This document shows positions 1 to 7,464 of a stretch of 64,000 nt of DNA, one piece after another. Below the pieces are notes generated by a model, which made no database searches, was not told the DNA's origin, and saw nothing but the letters and a program-made list of their open reading frames with translations. Made by a program: the position numbers and the translations under genes. Source of the stretch: Lysobacterales bacterium PRO7 (GTDB lineage Bacteria; Pseudomonadota; Gammaproteobacteria; Xanthomonadales; Rhodanobacteraceae); assembly GCA_021404785.1 (NCBI GenBank), contig QWHH01000007.1, positions 52,241 through 116,240 of the forward strand, in the 5' to 3' direction. Positions within the stretch are counted from its first letter, which is position 1. Every line of letters starts with the position of its first letter.

Positions 1-364
1 CGGGTTTGTCCGCCGCAACAACCTCGATCATGTAGGGCAGCAAGTTGGTCTGCACCGGCTTGGGCCCGGTGCGGAAATGCATCAGCCGGGTATCTTCATC
101 CCGTTCAAGTCGCGCCAGCGCCGTTTCGAGTTTGGCGATGGCGTCCCAGGATCCCTGTGCCAGCACGAGTACGCCGATTTCGCTGCCCAGCGCGGACACG
201 CGCGTCTCGGCGATGTTGCAGCCGGCGTCGCTTACGCGCTTGGCGATCGCGGTGAGCGGCGAACGCGCGGCGGGCGCAAAGGCGTTGATCAACAGGTAGT
301 TTTCGTTCGCGGCCGGACGCGGGGCTGGATCGATGGGTGCGGCGGCTTCCGGAATCTTGCGCAT
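1..364 (-). CDS. gcvR: GcvR-like ACT-domain regulator (partial, C-terminus beyond the left edge)
   Basis: The reverse strand is open from an ATG at 364 to the window edge, giving 121 residues. The protein starts MRKIPEAAAP and then shows an ACT fold: YLLINAFAP, SPLTAIAKRVSDAGCNI, ETRVSALGSEIGVLVLAQG, and a second ACT domain beginning LLPYMIEVVAADKPG. Tandem ACT domains and the position directly divergent from dapA match GcvR, the glycine cleavage system repressor, which is divergent from dapA in E. coli too. GcvR acts by antagonising GcvA rather than by binding DNA itself (family knowledge). The C-terminal part is missing here. The gap to dapA is about 95 bp and must hold both promoters. The identity rests on the ACT pattern plus synteny. 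Confidence 0.8.
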   Translation of the reverse strand, partial: MRKIPEAAAPIDPAPRPAANENYLLINAFAPAARSPLTAIAKRVSDAGCNIAETRVSALGSEIGVLVLAQGSWDAIAKLETALARLERDEDTRLMHFRTGPKPVQTNLLPYMIEVVAADKP

Positions 365-458
365 GTCGGGGTGATTGCCAGCGTCGCCTGCGAGAATACT
401 TGCCGCTTCCGCGGGTGGCAAGTAACATCGCCAACCCACGCGATTTCCGGGCCAGGCC

Positions 459-1361
459 TTGAAGAATCTCACCGGCAGCATCTGTGCGCTGGCCACGCCG
501 TTTCGCGACGACGCGCCTGATCTGCCTGCATTTGGCGCGTTGATCGAATACCAGATTGAGAGCGGCACGCAAGCGCTGGTCGTCGCCGGCTCGACCGGCG
601 AAGCGCACGCGCTCAGCGAATCGGAATTCGACCGCTTGCTTGCCTTCTGCATCGAACGCGTGGGCGGACGCGTGCCGGTGCTCGCCGGAACCGGCACGGC
701 GAACACGCACAAGACGATCCTCGCGACCCGGCGTGCGGCGACGCTCGGCGCCGATGCCGCCCTGATCGTCACCCCGTACTACGTGCGCCCGACCCAGGAA
801 GGATTGTTCCGACACTTTTCCGTGGTCGCGGATGAGGCAGGGATACCAATTGTTTTGTACAACGTACCGTCGCGCACCGGTTGCGACATGCTGCCGGAAA
901 CCGTTGCGCGCCTGGCTGCACACGAACGCATCGTCGGCATCAAGGAAGCCGTTGGAGAAGTCGCGCGGGTTTCGGCGCTGCTGGCACTGCAGACGCCGGA
1001 CTTCTCGGTTTTCAGTGGCGACGACCCGACCTGCGCGCGAGCGATGTTGGCTGGTGCGCGCGGTGTCGTGTCGGTTGCGGCGAACGCAGCGCCTGCCGCG
1101 ATGCGGGCCTTGTGCGACGCGGCATTGCACCGCGACGACTCCGGCGCGGAACGCGTTGACGCCGAGCTTGCCGATCTTTACGTCCTGCTTGGCGCCGAAC
1201 CGAACCCGATTCCGGTAAAATGGTTATTGCACGAGCTTGGCCTGGGTTCGCCCGAGCCGCGTTTGCCGCTGTTGACGCTGACCGCAGGACACCGTGCGCG
1301 CGCGAGGCAAGTACTCGATGCACTGCACCTGGTTCAGCAACGGCACAGCGGTGCCGCGTAA
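459..1361 (+). CDS. dapA: 4-hydroxy-tetrahydrodipicolinate synthase
   Basis: DapA condenses pyruvate with aspartate semialdehyde, the first committed step of lysine and diaminopimelate synthesis, in the cytoplasm. The 300-residue TIM-barrel protein has the usual length. The Schiff-base lysine is K162 in GIKEAVG, the catalytic tyrosine is Y134 in VLYNVPSRTG, and the substrate loop is GSTGEA, where many homologues have GTTGES. The start is a TTG at 459 (MKNLTGSICALATPF), chosen because it aligns with the family N-terminus and no ATG is close. bamC follows 35 bp downstream, as in E. coli, so the two are probably cotranscribed. Confidence 0.96.
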   Translation: MKNLTGSICALATPFRDDAPDLPAFGALIEYQIESGTQALVVAGSTGEAHALSESEFDRLLAFCIERVGGRVPVLAGTGTANTHKTILATRRAATLGADAALIVTPYYVRPTQEGLFRHFSVVADEAGIPIVLYNVPSRTGCDMLPETVARLAAHERIVGIKEAVGEVARVSALLALQTPDFSVFSGDDPTCARAMLAGARGVVSVAANAAPAAMRALCDAALHRDDSGAERVDAELADLYVLLGAEPNPIPVKWLLHELGLGSPEPRLPLLTLTAGHRARARQVLDALHLVQQRHSGAA

Positions 1362-1396
1362 GCTCTCCGATTCAACGCTTCCCGACAGGATTCGCC

Positions 1397-2014
1397 GTGA
1401 ACCGCATTCATTCCATTCGCTGGACCATTTCCCTCATCGCCGTCGCAGGCCTGCTCGGCGGCTGCAGCTGGTTTCGTCAAAACACCAACTACTACGACAA
1501 GGCGCGCGAAACCCAACCGCTCGAGGTGCCGCCGGACCTGGATACGCCGGTGTCCTCCGACACGTTGTCGATACCGCAGTCGGGATCGGGCAGTGCCGCA
1601 CAGGCATCCGCCGCGCAACCCGGCAGTGCGCCTCCGGCAGGTGTGATCGCCGGCGGCGGCAGCTTGCGGATCAGCGATAGCGTCGATCATGCCTGGCAGC
1701 GCGTCGGCTTGGCCCTGGAACGCGCGCAAGCCGGCACGATCAGCGCGCGTGACGCCGTGGCGCACACCTACACGCTTGAAGTTTCCGGCCTGCGCGCGCC
1801 AGCTGCGGTTGCCGCGCCTGCCGAGCACCACTGGTATTCGCGCATCCTGCACCCGTTCGGTGGCGGATCGAAGACGCCCGCCGATACCGGCCCGGTGAGC
1901 GGAAACCTCACCGTGACAGTCAGCGCCGATGGTGATGGCGCGCGCGTGGAAGTGAACGGTCCCGAGGAGGCCGCGCGTCGCGTGTTGGCGATCTTGCGCG
2001 AGCGTCTCTCGTAA
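1397..2014 (+). CDS. bamC: outer-membrane assembly lipoprotein BamC (short form)
   Basis: BamC is a lipoprotein of the BAM complex that folds beta-barrels into the outer membrane. I chose the GTG start at 1397 because it begins a lipoprotein signal peptide (VNRIHSIRWTISLIAV) ending in the lipobox LLGGC. The mature part has the BamC-type motif NTNYYDKARETQPLEVPPDL, then a low-complexity Ala/Pro/Ser linker and one helix-grip domain (LRISDSVDHAWQRVGLALER to RRVLAILRERLS). At 205 residues it is much shorter than E. coli BamC (about 344), so it seems to have one C-terminal globular domain where E. coli has two. It sits downstream of dapA, as in enterics. Confidence 0.88.
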   Translation: MNRIHSIRWTISLIAVAGLLGGCSWFRQNTNYYDKARETQPLEVPPDLDTPVSSDTLSIPQSGSGSAAQASAAQPGSAPPAGVIAGGGSLRISDSVDHAWQRVGLALERAQAGTISARDAVAHTYTLEVSGLRAPAAVAAPAEHHWYSRILHPFGGGSKTPADTGPVSGNLTVTVSADGDGARVEVNGPEEAARRVLAILRERLS

Positions 2015-2026
2015 GCCGGACTTTTT

Positions 2027-2350
2027 TCAGCGTTCCAGCAACGGCAACTTGCCGGCCTTGCCGTCCCACTCCTTGGCGTCGGCAGGCGCGTCCTTGCGTT
2101 CGGTCAACACGGGCCAAAGGCGCGCCAGTTCGGCATTGAGCGCGACGAAATGCTCCTGGCCCGCCGGCACGTCGTCTTCCGGAAAGATCGCGTTGGCCGG
2201 GCATTCCGGCTCGCACAGGGTGCAATCGATGCATTCCTCGGGATCGATCACGAGGAAGTTCGGCCCCTCGTGGAAGCAATCGACCGGGCACACTTCAACG
2301 CAATCGGTGTATTTGCACTTGATGCAGTTTTCGACGACGACGAAAGGCAT
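2027..2350 (-). CDS. fdxA: 7Fe ferredoxin ([3Fe-4S][4Fe-4S]) FdxA
   Basis: This is a low-potential electron carrier of 107 residues, very close in length and sequence to Azotobacter FdI. The first cluster region is [18 protein letters not shown] and the second is [16 protein letters not shown]. By family rules Cys9, Cys17 and Cys50 (counting the initiator Met) bind the 3Fe cluster, and the remaining ligands bind the 4Fe cluster. The C-terminal extension ending KLPLLER is typical of the FdxA type. The start is the ATG at 2350 (MPFVVVENC). Upstream in-frame codons run into a terminator hairpin and the tRNA-Glu gene and are not used. The gene is convergent with bamC, with only 12 bp between stop codons. 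Confidence 0.96.
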   Translation of the reverse strand: MPFVVVENCIKCKYTDCVEVCPVDCFHEGPNFLVIDPEECIDCTLCEPECPANAIFPEDDVPAGQEHFVALNAELARLWPVLTERKDAPADAKEWDGKAGKLPLLER

Positions 2351-2374
2351 GGGCGACGCGCTGTTTCTTTTGAT

Positions 2375-2401
2375 AGAAAAGTCCGGCCACGGAATGGCCG
2401 G
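2375..2401 (-). terminator. hairpin terminator downstream of tRNA-Glu
   Basis: Read on the minus strand, the hairpin CCGGCCA-TTCCG-TGGCCGG is followed by ACTTTTCT. It lies between tRNA-Glu and fdxA. It could end the tRNA transcript or attenuate read-through into fdxA. A second 7-bp hairpin (TGCGATC/GATCGCA, 2416-2435) lies just upstream of it on the same strand. Confidence 0.6.
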
Positions 2402-2446
2402 TTCTTCTTTTAGTTTGCGATCAGGGAAGATCGCACAAATAACGGT

Positions 2447-2522
2447 TGGCGCTCCCAAGGGGATTCGAACCCCTGTTTAGGCCTTGAGAGGGCCCCGTCC
2501 TAGGCCTCTAGACGATGGGAGC
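2447..2522 (-). tRNA. tRNA-Glu (anticodon CTC)
   Basis: The minus strand folds as a cloverleaf with acceptor GCTCCCA/TGGGAGC, D-arm GTCTAGAGGCCTAGGAC, anticodon loop CTCTCAA (anticodon CTC, reading GAG), T-arm AGGGG-TTCGAAT-CCCCT, discriminator G and an encoded CCA. The length is 76 nt. It is a single tRNA between pcnB and fdxA. Confidence 0.96.
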
Positions 2523-2603
2523 GCGCGCGGGCCGCAGTATACCGGCACGCCCCTACATGGGACAATTCCCGCGTGCGCACGAAGCGCACCTGAAGAACAT
2601 TCA

Positions 2604-3962
2604 ATGAACGAATCCAATCCGAATCAGGCCGCGCTGCGCATCATTCCGCGTGAGGCGCATTGCATTTCCCGAAAGCAGATATCCAGCGGCGCACTCCGCG
2701 TCCTGTACCGACTCAACGAAGCCGGCTACGCCGCCTACCTGGTCGGCGGCGCCGTGCGCGATCTGCTGATCGGCGGCCAGCCCAAGGATTTCGACGTCGC
2801 CACGGATGCCACGCCTGAAGACGTGCGCCGGCTGTTCCGCAATTGCCGCCTGATCGGGCGGCGTTTTCGCCTCGCCCATGTCGTGTTCGGGCCTGAAATC
2901 GTCGAAGTCGCCACATTCCGCGGCAACGGTGGTGACGACATCGACACCGATGGCGACCGCCAGGTTGTCGATGGACGCATCGTGCGCGACAACGTCTGGG
3001 GCACGATCGAGGAGGACGCGCTGCGCCGCGATTTCACCGCCAACGCGCTGTACTACGACATTGCCGATTTCTCCGTGCGCGATTACGTCGGCGGATACGA
3101 CGACGTGCAACGCCGCGTGCTGCGCCTGATCGGCGATCCGCTGCAGCGCTATCGCGAAGATCCGGTGCGCATGCTGCGTGCCGTGCGTTTGTCGGCGAAG
3201 CTCGGCTTTTCGATTTCGCCCGAAGCGCGCGCGCCATTCGCGGAACTTGGCGTGTTGCTCACGCAAGCCCCGCCGGCACGGTTGTTCGATGAATCCCTGA
3301 AGATGTTCCTTGCCGGCAGCGGATTGAAGAGTTTCCGTGCGCTGGAACAATTTGGTCTGCTCGGCGCTGTGTTTCCACTCACGGCGCGCGCGCTCGCGTT
3401 TCGCGGTGGCGAGTCATTCCGCGCCGTGCTGGAGGCCGGACTCGCGGGAACGGATGCGCGCGTGAGCGAAGGCAAATCCGTCACCCCAGCGTTTCTGTTC
3501 GCCGTGCTGCTGTGGGGCGCGGTGCGCGCGCAAGCCGAACGCGAAATTGCACGCGGCGTTGATCCGAATCTGGCCTGGCAGCGCGTGAGCCACCAGATCA
3601 TCACCGAACAGGCCAAGCACGTGGCGATTCCGCGCCGCTTCGGACAGGTCATGCAGGAAATCTGGACGCTGCAGCCGCGTTTCGCCGACCGGCAGAAGAA
3701 AAAGGTGTTTCGTTTGCTTGCGCATCCGCGCTTTCGCGGCGCCTATGATTTCCTGCTGCTGCGCGCGCCAGAAGGCGCCGACATTGCCGAGCTCGGTCGC
3801 TGGTGGACGCATGCGCAATCCACGCCGCACGAGGCGCTGGCAGAAGAACTGTCCGCCGCACCGACATCCGCCGCTGCGCCTGCGAGTGACGCGCCGAAAA
3901 AGCGCCGGCGGCGCAGGCGCAAGCCGTCCGCGCAAGCCAGCGCTGCCACCGATTCACAGTGA
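2604..3962 (+). CDS. pcnB: poly(A) polymerase I
   Basis: PcnB adds 3' poly(A) tails that mark RNAs for decay. The 452-residue protein carries the nucleotidyltransferase core LVGGAVRDLLIG and KDFDVAT (catalytic Asp pair), followed by the PAP signature LFRNCRLIGRRFRLAHV. This separates it from CCA-adding enzymes. Further conserved blocks are RDFTANALYYDI and REDPVRMLRAVR. The C-terminus is very basic (KKRRRRRRKP), typical of RNA-binding tails. The start at 2604 (MNESNPNQAAL) was chosen because upstream in-frame codons lie inside tRNA-Glu. folK begins 4 bp after the stop, so they form an operon, as pcnB-folK does in E. coli. Confidence 0.97.
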   Translation: MNESNPNQAALRIIPREAHCISRKQISSGALRVLYRLNEAGYAAYLVGGAVRDLLIGGQPKDFDVATDATPEDVRRLFRNCRLIGRRFRLAHVVFGPEIVEVATFRGNGGDDIDTDGDRQVVDGRIVRDNVWGTIEEDALRRDFTANALYYDIADFSVRDYVGGYDDVQRRVLRLIGDPLQRYREDPVRMLRAVRLSAKLGFSISPEARAPFAELGVLLTQAPPARLFDESLKMFLAGSGLKSFRALEQFGLLGAVFPLTARALAFRGGESFRAVLEAGLAGTDARVSEGKSVTPAFLFAVLLWGAVRAQAEREIARGVDPNLAWQRVSHQIITEQAKHVAIPRRFGQVMQEIWTLQPRFADRQKKKVFRLLAHPRFRGAYDFLLLRAPEGADIAELGRWWTHAQSTPHEALAEELSAAPTSAAAPASDAPKKRRRRRRKPSAQASAATDSQ

Positions 3963-3966
3963 CACA

Positions 3967-4452
3967 ATGGAAAATGTATACATCGGGCTCGGCAGCAATC
4001 TTGCCGATCCGAACGCACAGGTTGAAGCAGCCTTGGCCGTTCTTGCCAAGCTGCCCGCAACGCGCCTCGTTGCGCGTTCACGCCGCTATCGCAGTGCGCC
4101 CTGGGGGCGAGCCGATCAACCGGAATTCGTCAACGCCGTGGCGCATTTGCACACAGCAATGCCACCGCACGAACTTCTCCAGGCGCTGTTGGCGATCGAG
4201 CGTGCAGCGGGACGCGTGCGCGATGGCACGCGCTGGGGGCCGCGCGTGCTGGATCTGGACATCCTTGTCTACGGCGATCGGGTTTTGAACGAATCTGGCC
4301 TGCATGTGCCGCATCCGCATTTGCACGAGCGCGCTTTCGTGTTGGCGCCGCTTGCGGAAATCGCGCCGGATCTGGAAATTCCCGGCCTCGGTAGCGTGGT
4401 GTACCTGCTCGCGCATGTCGATGCATCGACCTGTTTGCGCATGGCAGAATAG
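3967..4452 (+). CDS. folK: 2-amino-4-hydroxy-6-hydroxymethyldihydropteridine pyrophosphokinase (HPPK)
   Basis: FolK transfers pyrophosphate from ATP to the pterin in folate synthesis. The 161-residue protein starts MENVYIGLGSNLADP. It contains the HPPK signature GPRVLDLDILVYG with the two Mg-binding aspartates, and the C-terminal motif PHPHLHERAFVLAPL. The residues around RYRSAPWG form the substrate loop. It is translationally close to pcnB (4-bp gap) and is followed 23 bp later by panB, so pcnB-folK-panB-panC is probably one transcript. Confidence 0.96.
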   Translation: MENVYIGLGSNLADPNAQVEAALAVLAKLPATRLVARSRRYRSAPWGRADQPEFVNAVAHLHTAMPPHELLQALLAIERAAGRVRDGTRWGPRVLDLDILVYGDRVLNESGLHVPHPHLHERAFVLAPLAEIAPDLEIPGLGSVVYLLAHVDASTCLRMAE

Positions 4453-4475
4453 GCGTTCGGCTTCCGGAGTTCGCC

Positions 4476-5297
4476 ATGTACGCCAACGCCAAATCCACGG
4501 TGCGTACCGCCATCACCGTGCCGCAGTTGCACGCCATGAAGGGCAAGCGCGAAAAGATCGTCATGCTGACCGCCTACGACGCCAGCTTCGCCGCGCAATG
4601 CGACGCGGCGGGTGTCGATGCCGTGCTGGTCGGCGATTCGTTGGGCATGGTCGTACAAGGGCGTGACAGCACACTGCCGGTGAGCGTCGATGAAATGGTC
4701 TATCACTGCGCAGCCGCGGCGCGCGGGGTGCGCAGCGCGCTGTTGATCGCCGACATGCCGTTCCTGAGTTTTCGCGATGCGGATACGGCGTTGCGCAACG
4801 CCGGACGTTTGCTTGCCGAAGGCGGCGCGGCGATGGTCAAACTCGAAGGCGCCGGCTATGTACTCGATGTCATCCGCACGCTGGCACAACACGCGATTCC
4901 GGTCTGTGCGCACCTGGGCCTGACGCCGCAATCCGTGCACAAGTTCGGCGGTTACCGTGTGCAGGGCAAAACGAAAGACGCCGCCACGCAGCTCATGGCG
5001 GACGCACATGCAGTCGCCGAAGCCGGCGCCGATCTGCTCGTGCTCGAATGCGTGCCGGCGACGCTGGCCAGGCGCATCACTGCGGAAATTCCGATCCCGA
5101 CCATCGGCATCGGCGCCGGCACGGATTGTGACGGCCAGGTGCTGGTCATCTACGACATGCTCGGCATCACGGTCGGCAAACGGCCGAAATTCACCAAGGA
5201 TTTTCTCGCTGGTCGCAGCTCGATCGGCGATGCGATCCGCGCCTATGCGGATGAAGTGCGCAGCGGAAAATTCCCCGCTCCGGAGCACGCATTTTGA
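4476..5297 (+). CDS. panB: 3-methyl-2-oxobutanoate hydroxymethyltransferase
   Basis: PanB makes ketopantoate from alpha-ketoisovalerate and 5,10-methylene-THF in pantothenate and CoA synthesis. The 273-residue protein has the family core MLTAYDASFA, VLVGDSLGMVVQG (metal-binding Asp), HLGLTPQSVHKFGGY and IPTIGIGAG. The stop TGA shares its A with the ATG of panC, indicating translational coupling. panD is not part of this cluster. After panC there is a terminator and then the convergent queG. Confidence 0.97.
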   Translation: MYANAKSTVRTAITVPQLHAMKGKREKIVMLTAYDASFAAQCDAAGVDAVLVGDSLGMVVQGRDSTLPVSVDEMVYHCAAAARGVRSALLIADMPFLSFRDADTALRNAGRLLAEGGAAMVKLEGAGYVLDVIRTLAQHAIPVCAHLGLTPQSVHKFGGYRVQGKTKDAATQLMADAHAVAEAGADLLVLECVPATLARRITAEIPIPTIGIGAGTDCDGQVLVIYDMLGITVGKRPKFTKDFLAGRSSIGDAIRAYADEVRSGKFPAPEHAF

Positions 5298-6145
5298 TGG
5301 ATGTCGTTCATTCCGCCGCAGACATGCGTGCACGCGTGTGCGCGTGGCGTCGCGCAGGCGCGCGCATCGGCTTTGTGCCGACGATGGGCAATCTGCACGC
5401 CGGCCATTTGTCGTTGGTCGAACTGGCGCGCAAGCGCGCAGATACAGTCGTTGCCAGTGTGTTCGTGAATCCGGCCCAGTTCGGTCCGAACGAGGATTTC
5501 GCGAGCTATCCGCGCACACTCGATGCCGATCGCGCCGGCCTTGCCGCGCATGGCTGCGATGCGTTGTTCGCACCGGGTGTGGATGAAATGTATCCCTTCG
5601 GCGTGGCCGAAGGCGTGCGCGTGGATGTTCCCAAAATCAGCGAAGTCCTGGAAGGGGAGTTGCGTCCCGGTCATTTCGCTGGCGTGGCGACCGTGGTGAC
5701 GAAATTGTTCAACCTCGTGCAGCCGGATGTCGCCGTATTTGGCCAGAAGGATTACCAGCAGTTGCTGGTCGTCCGGCGGATGACGATGGATTTGCGTCTG
5801 CCCATCGACATCATCGCCGCGCCGACGCGGCGCGAGTCGAACGGGTTGGCGATGAGTTCGCGCAACCAGTATTTGAGCAGCGAGGAACGCGAACGCGCCG
5901 GTGTCATTTATCGCGCCTTGTGCGCAATGCGTGAACAATGGAATGCCGGGCGACCGATCGCCGCCATCGAATCGGATGCGCGTGCGGTGCTGGAGGCGGC
6001 GGGTTCGATTCCGGACTATGCAACGATCCGGCGTGCAGACGATTTGTCTGCACCATATCCGTCCGATCGCTGCGGTGCAATCGCCCTGATCGCTATTCGC
6101 ATGGGCCGCGCACGACTGATCGACAATCTGCTTCTCGACCCCTAG
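5297..6145 (+). CDS. panC: pantothenate synthetase
   Basis: PanC condenses pantoate and beta-alanine with ATP via a pantoyl-adenylate. The 282-residue protein shows the HIGH-like motif TMGNLHAGHLSLV, the conserved VFVNPAQFGPNEDF, VFGQKDYQQL and the KMSKS-equivalent MSSRNQYLS. The ATG at 5297 overlaps the panB stop by one base (TGATG). A TTG one codon upstream is possible but less likely. The aspartate decarboxylase gene panD, often next to panC, is absent from the window. Confidence 0.97.
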   Translation: MDVVHSAADMRARVCAWRRAGARIGFVPTMGNLHAGHLSLVELARKRADTVVASVFVNPAQFGPNEDFASYPRTLDADRAGLAAHGCDALFAPGVDEMYPFGVAEGVRVDVPKISEVLEGELRPGHFAGVATVVTKLFNLVQPDVAVFGQKDYQQLLVVRRMTMDLRLPIDIIAAPTRRESNGLAMSSRNQYLSSEERERAGVIYRALCAMREQWNAGRPIAAIESDARAVLEAAGSIPDYATIRRADDLSAPYPSDRCGAIALIAIRMGRARLIDNLLLDP

Positions 6146-6261
6146 CATTTGCGCAACGGCTGTGGTATTCTCGCCACTGCCATCGGGGTTTTTGCAACGT
6201 TCGCGCGTTGCCCCAGGCTAGCAGGGCGGCATCGTTCTGGTAATCGTCACTCCTATAATTC

Positions 6262-6292
6262 AACCCCCGCAGTATCTGCGGGGGTTTTTTTT
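6262..6292 (+). terminator. strong Rho-independent terminator after panC
   Basis: A perfect GC-rich hairpin CCCCCGCAG-TAT-CTGCGGGGG, extended by AA/TT pairs, is followed by eight T residues. It ends the pan transcript or a short transcript starting in the 115-nt interval after panC. Confidence 0.9.
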
Positions 6293-6373
6293 CGGCTGTT
6301 TTTTGACCGGCCCTTCGATGTTGCGTAAATGAGACGTATGTCCGCATGCCGCGAATTTGGGTGAGCGTAAGTT

Positions 6374-7441
6374 TCAGACGACAGCCATTTCCCGGTGACG
6401 GCCTAGCGCCCAGGCGACATGTTCGCGTACCAGCACGGACGGATGGTCCGCGCGCGATTTCAGGGCAATTGTGATGGCTGCACTTCGTGGAGCGTTGCCC
6501 ATGGCGACCGCAATATTGCGCAGCCAGCATTCGTATCCGATACGGCGGATCGCCGAGCCTTCGGTGCGGGCGAGAAATTCCGATTCGCTCCAGCCGAACA
6601 AATCGGCCAGCGTAGCGCCGTCTAGGCCGTGGCGCACGGCGAAATCAGGCTCCACGCTTTTTTTTGCGAACTTGTTCCACGGGCATACGAGCTGGCAATC
6701 GTCGCAGCCGTAGATGCGATTGCCGATCAGCGGGCGCAACTCGACCGGAATGCTGCCGCGCAGTTCGATGGTCAGGTAGGAAATGCAGCGGCGCGCATCG
6801 AGTTGCTGCGGGCCGACGATGGCCTGGGTTGGGCAGACCTCGATGCAGCGTGTGCAGGTGCCGCAGTGATCGGTTGCAGGCGCGTCGCTGGGTAACGGCA
6901 AATCGGTATACAACTCGCCGAGAAAGAACCACGATCCGGCACGATGATCGATCAGGCAAGTGTGCTTGCCAATCCAGCCAAGCCCCGCATTGCGCGCCAG
7001 CGCTTTTTCCAGCACCGGGGCAGAGTCGGAAAACGCGCGGTAGCCGAACGGGCCGATTTCCTGCGTGATGCGATCGGCGAGTTTTTGCAGGCGCGCGCGC
7101 ATGAGCTTGTGGTAATCGCGGCCCAGCGCGTAGCGCGAGACGTAGCCGAGGGTGGGATCGTCAAGTATTTCCCAACCATCGCGCGCGCGGGGTGGGTCGT
7201 AATCCATGCGCGCCGAGATCACGCGCACTGTACCGGGATGCAACTCTGCGGGACGGCTGCGTTTCGTGCCATGGCGCTGCATGTAATCCATCTCGCCGTG
7301 CCGACCCTGCGCCAGCCAGTCGAGCAGATGTGTTTCGTCGTCGAAGAGCTGCGTCGTGGTGATGCCGATTTGCGCGAAGCCTATTTCCACGCCCCAATGT
7401 TTGATCGCGCTGGCAAGTTCGATGTAGTCGGGCGAGTTCAT
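6374..7441 (-). CDS. queG: epoxyqueuosine reductase QueG
   Basis: QueG performs the last step of tRNA queuosine synthesis, reducing epoxyqueuosine with cobalamin and two [4Fe-4S] clusters. The 355-residue protein has ferredoxin-type motifs CGTCTRCIEVCPTQAI and CDDCQLVCPWN. Upstream lie the core motifs GRDYHKLM and GLGWIGKHTCLI, and a C-terminal HEAT-like segment (YECWLRNIAVAMGNA, VREHVAWALGRH). The start is the ATG at 7441 (MNSPDYIELA). It is divergent from nnr with only 23 bp between start codons, as in E. coli, so the promoters must overlap coding sequence. Confidence 0.96.
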   Translation of the reverse strand: MNSPDYIELASAIKHWGVEIGFAQIGITTTQLFDDETHLLDWLAQGRHGEMDYMQRHGTKRSRPAELHPGTVRVISARMDYDPPRARDGWEILDDPTLGYVSRYALGRDYHKLMRARLQKLADRITQEIGPFGYRAFSDSAPVLEKALARNAGLGWIGKHTCLIDHRAGSWFFLGELYTDLPLPSDAPATDHCGTCTRCIEVCPTQAIVGPQQLDARRCISYLTIELRGSIPVELRPLIGNRIYGCDDCQLVCPWNKFAKKSVEPDFAVRHGLDGATLADLFGWSESEFLARTEGSAIRRIGYECWLRNIAVAMGNAPRSAAITIALKSRADHPSVLVREHVAWALGRHREMAVV

Positions 7442-7464
7442 GGCACAAAGTATAAACTTGCAGG

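Noticed and set aside
2484-2603. Longer N-terminus for pcnB
   Set aside because: It would begin inside the tRNA-Glu gene. The ATG at 2604 fits the family N-terminus.
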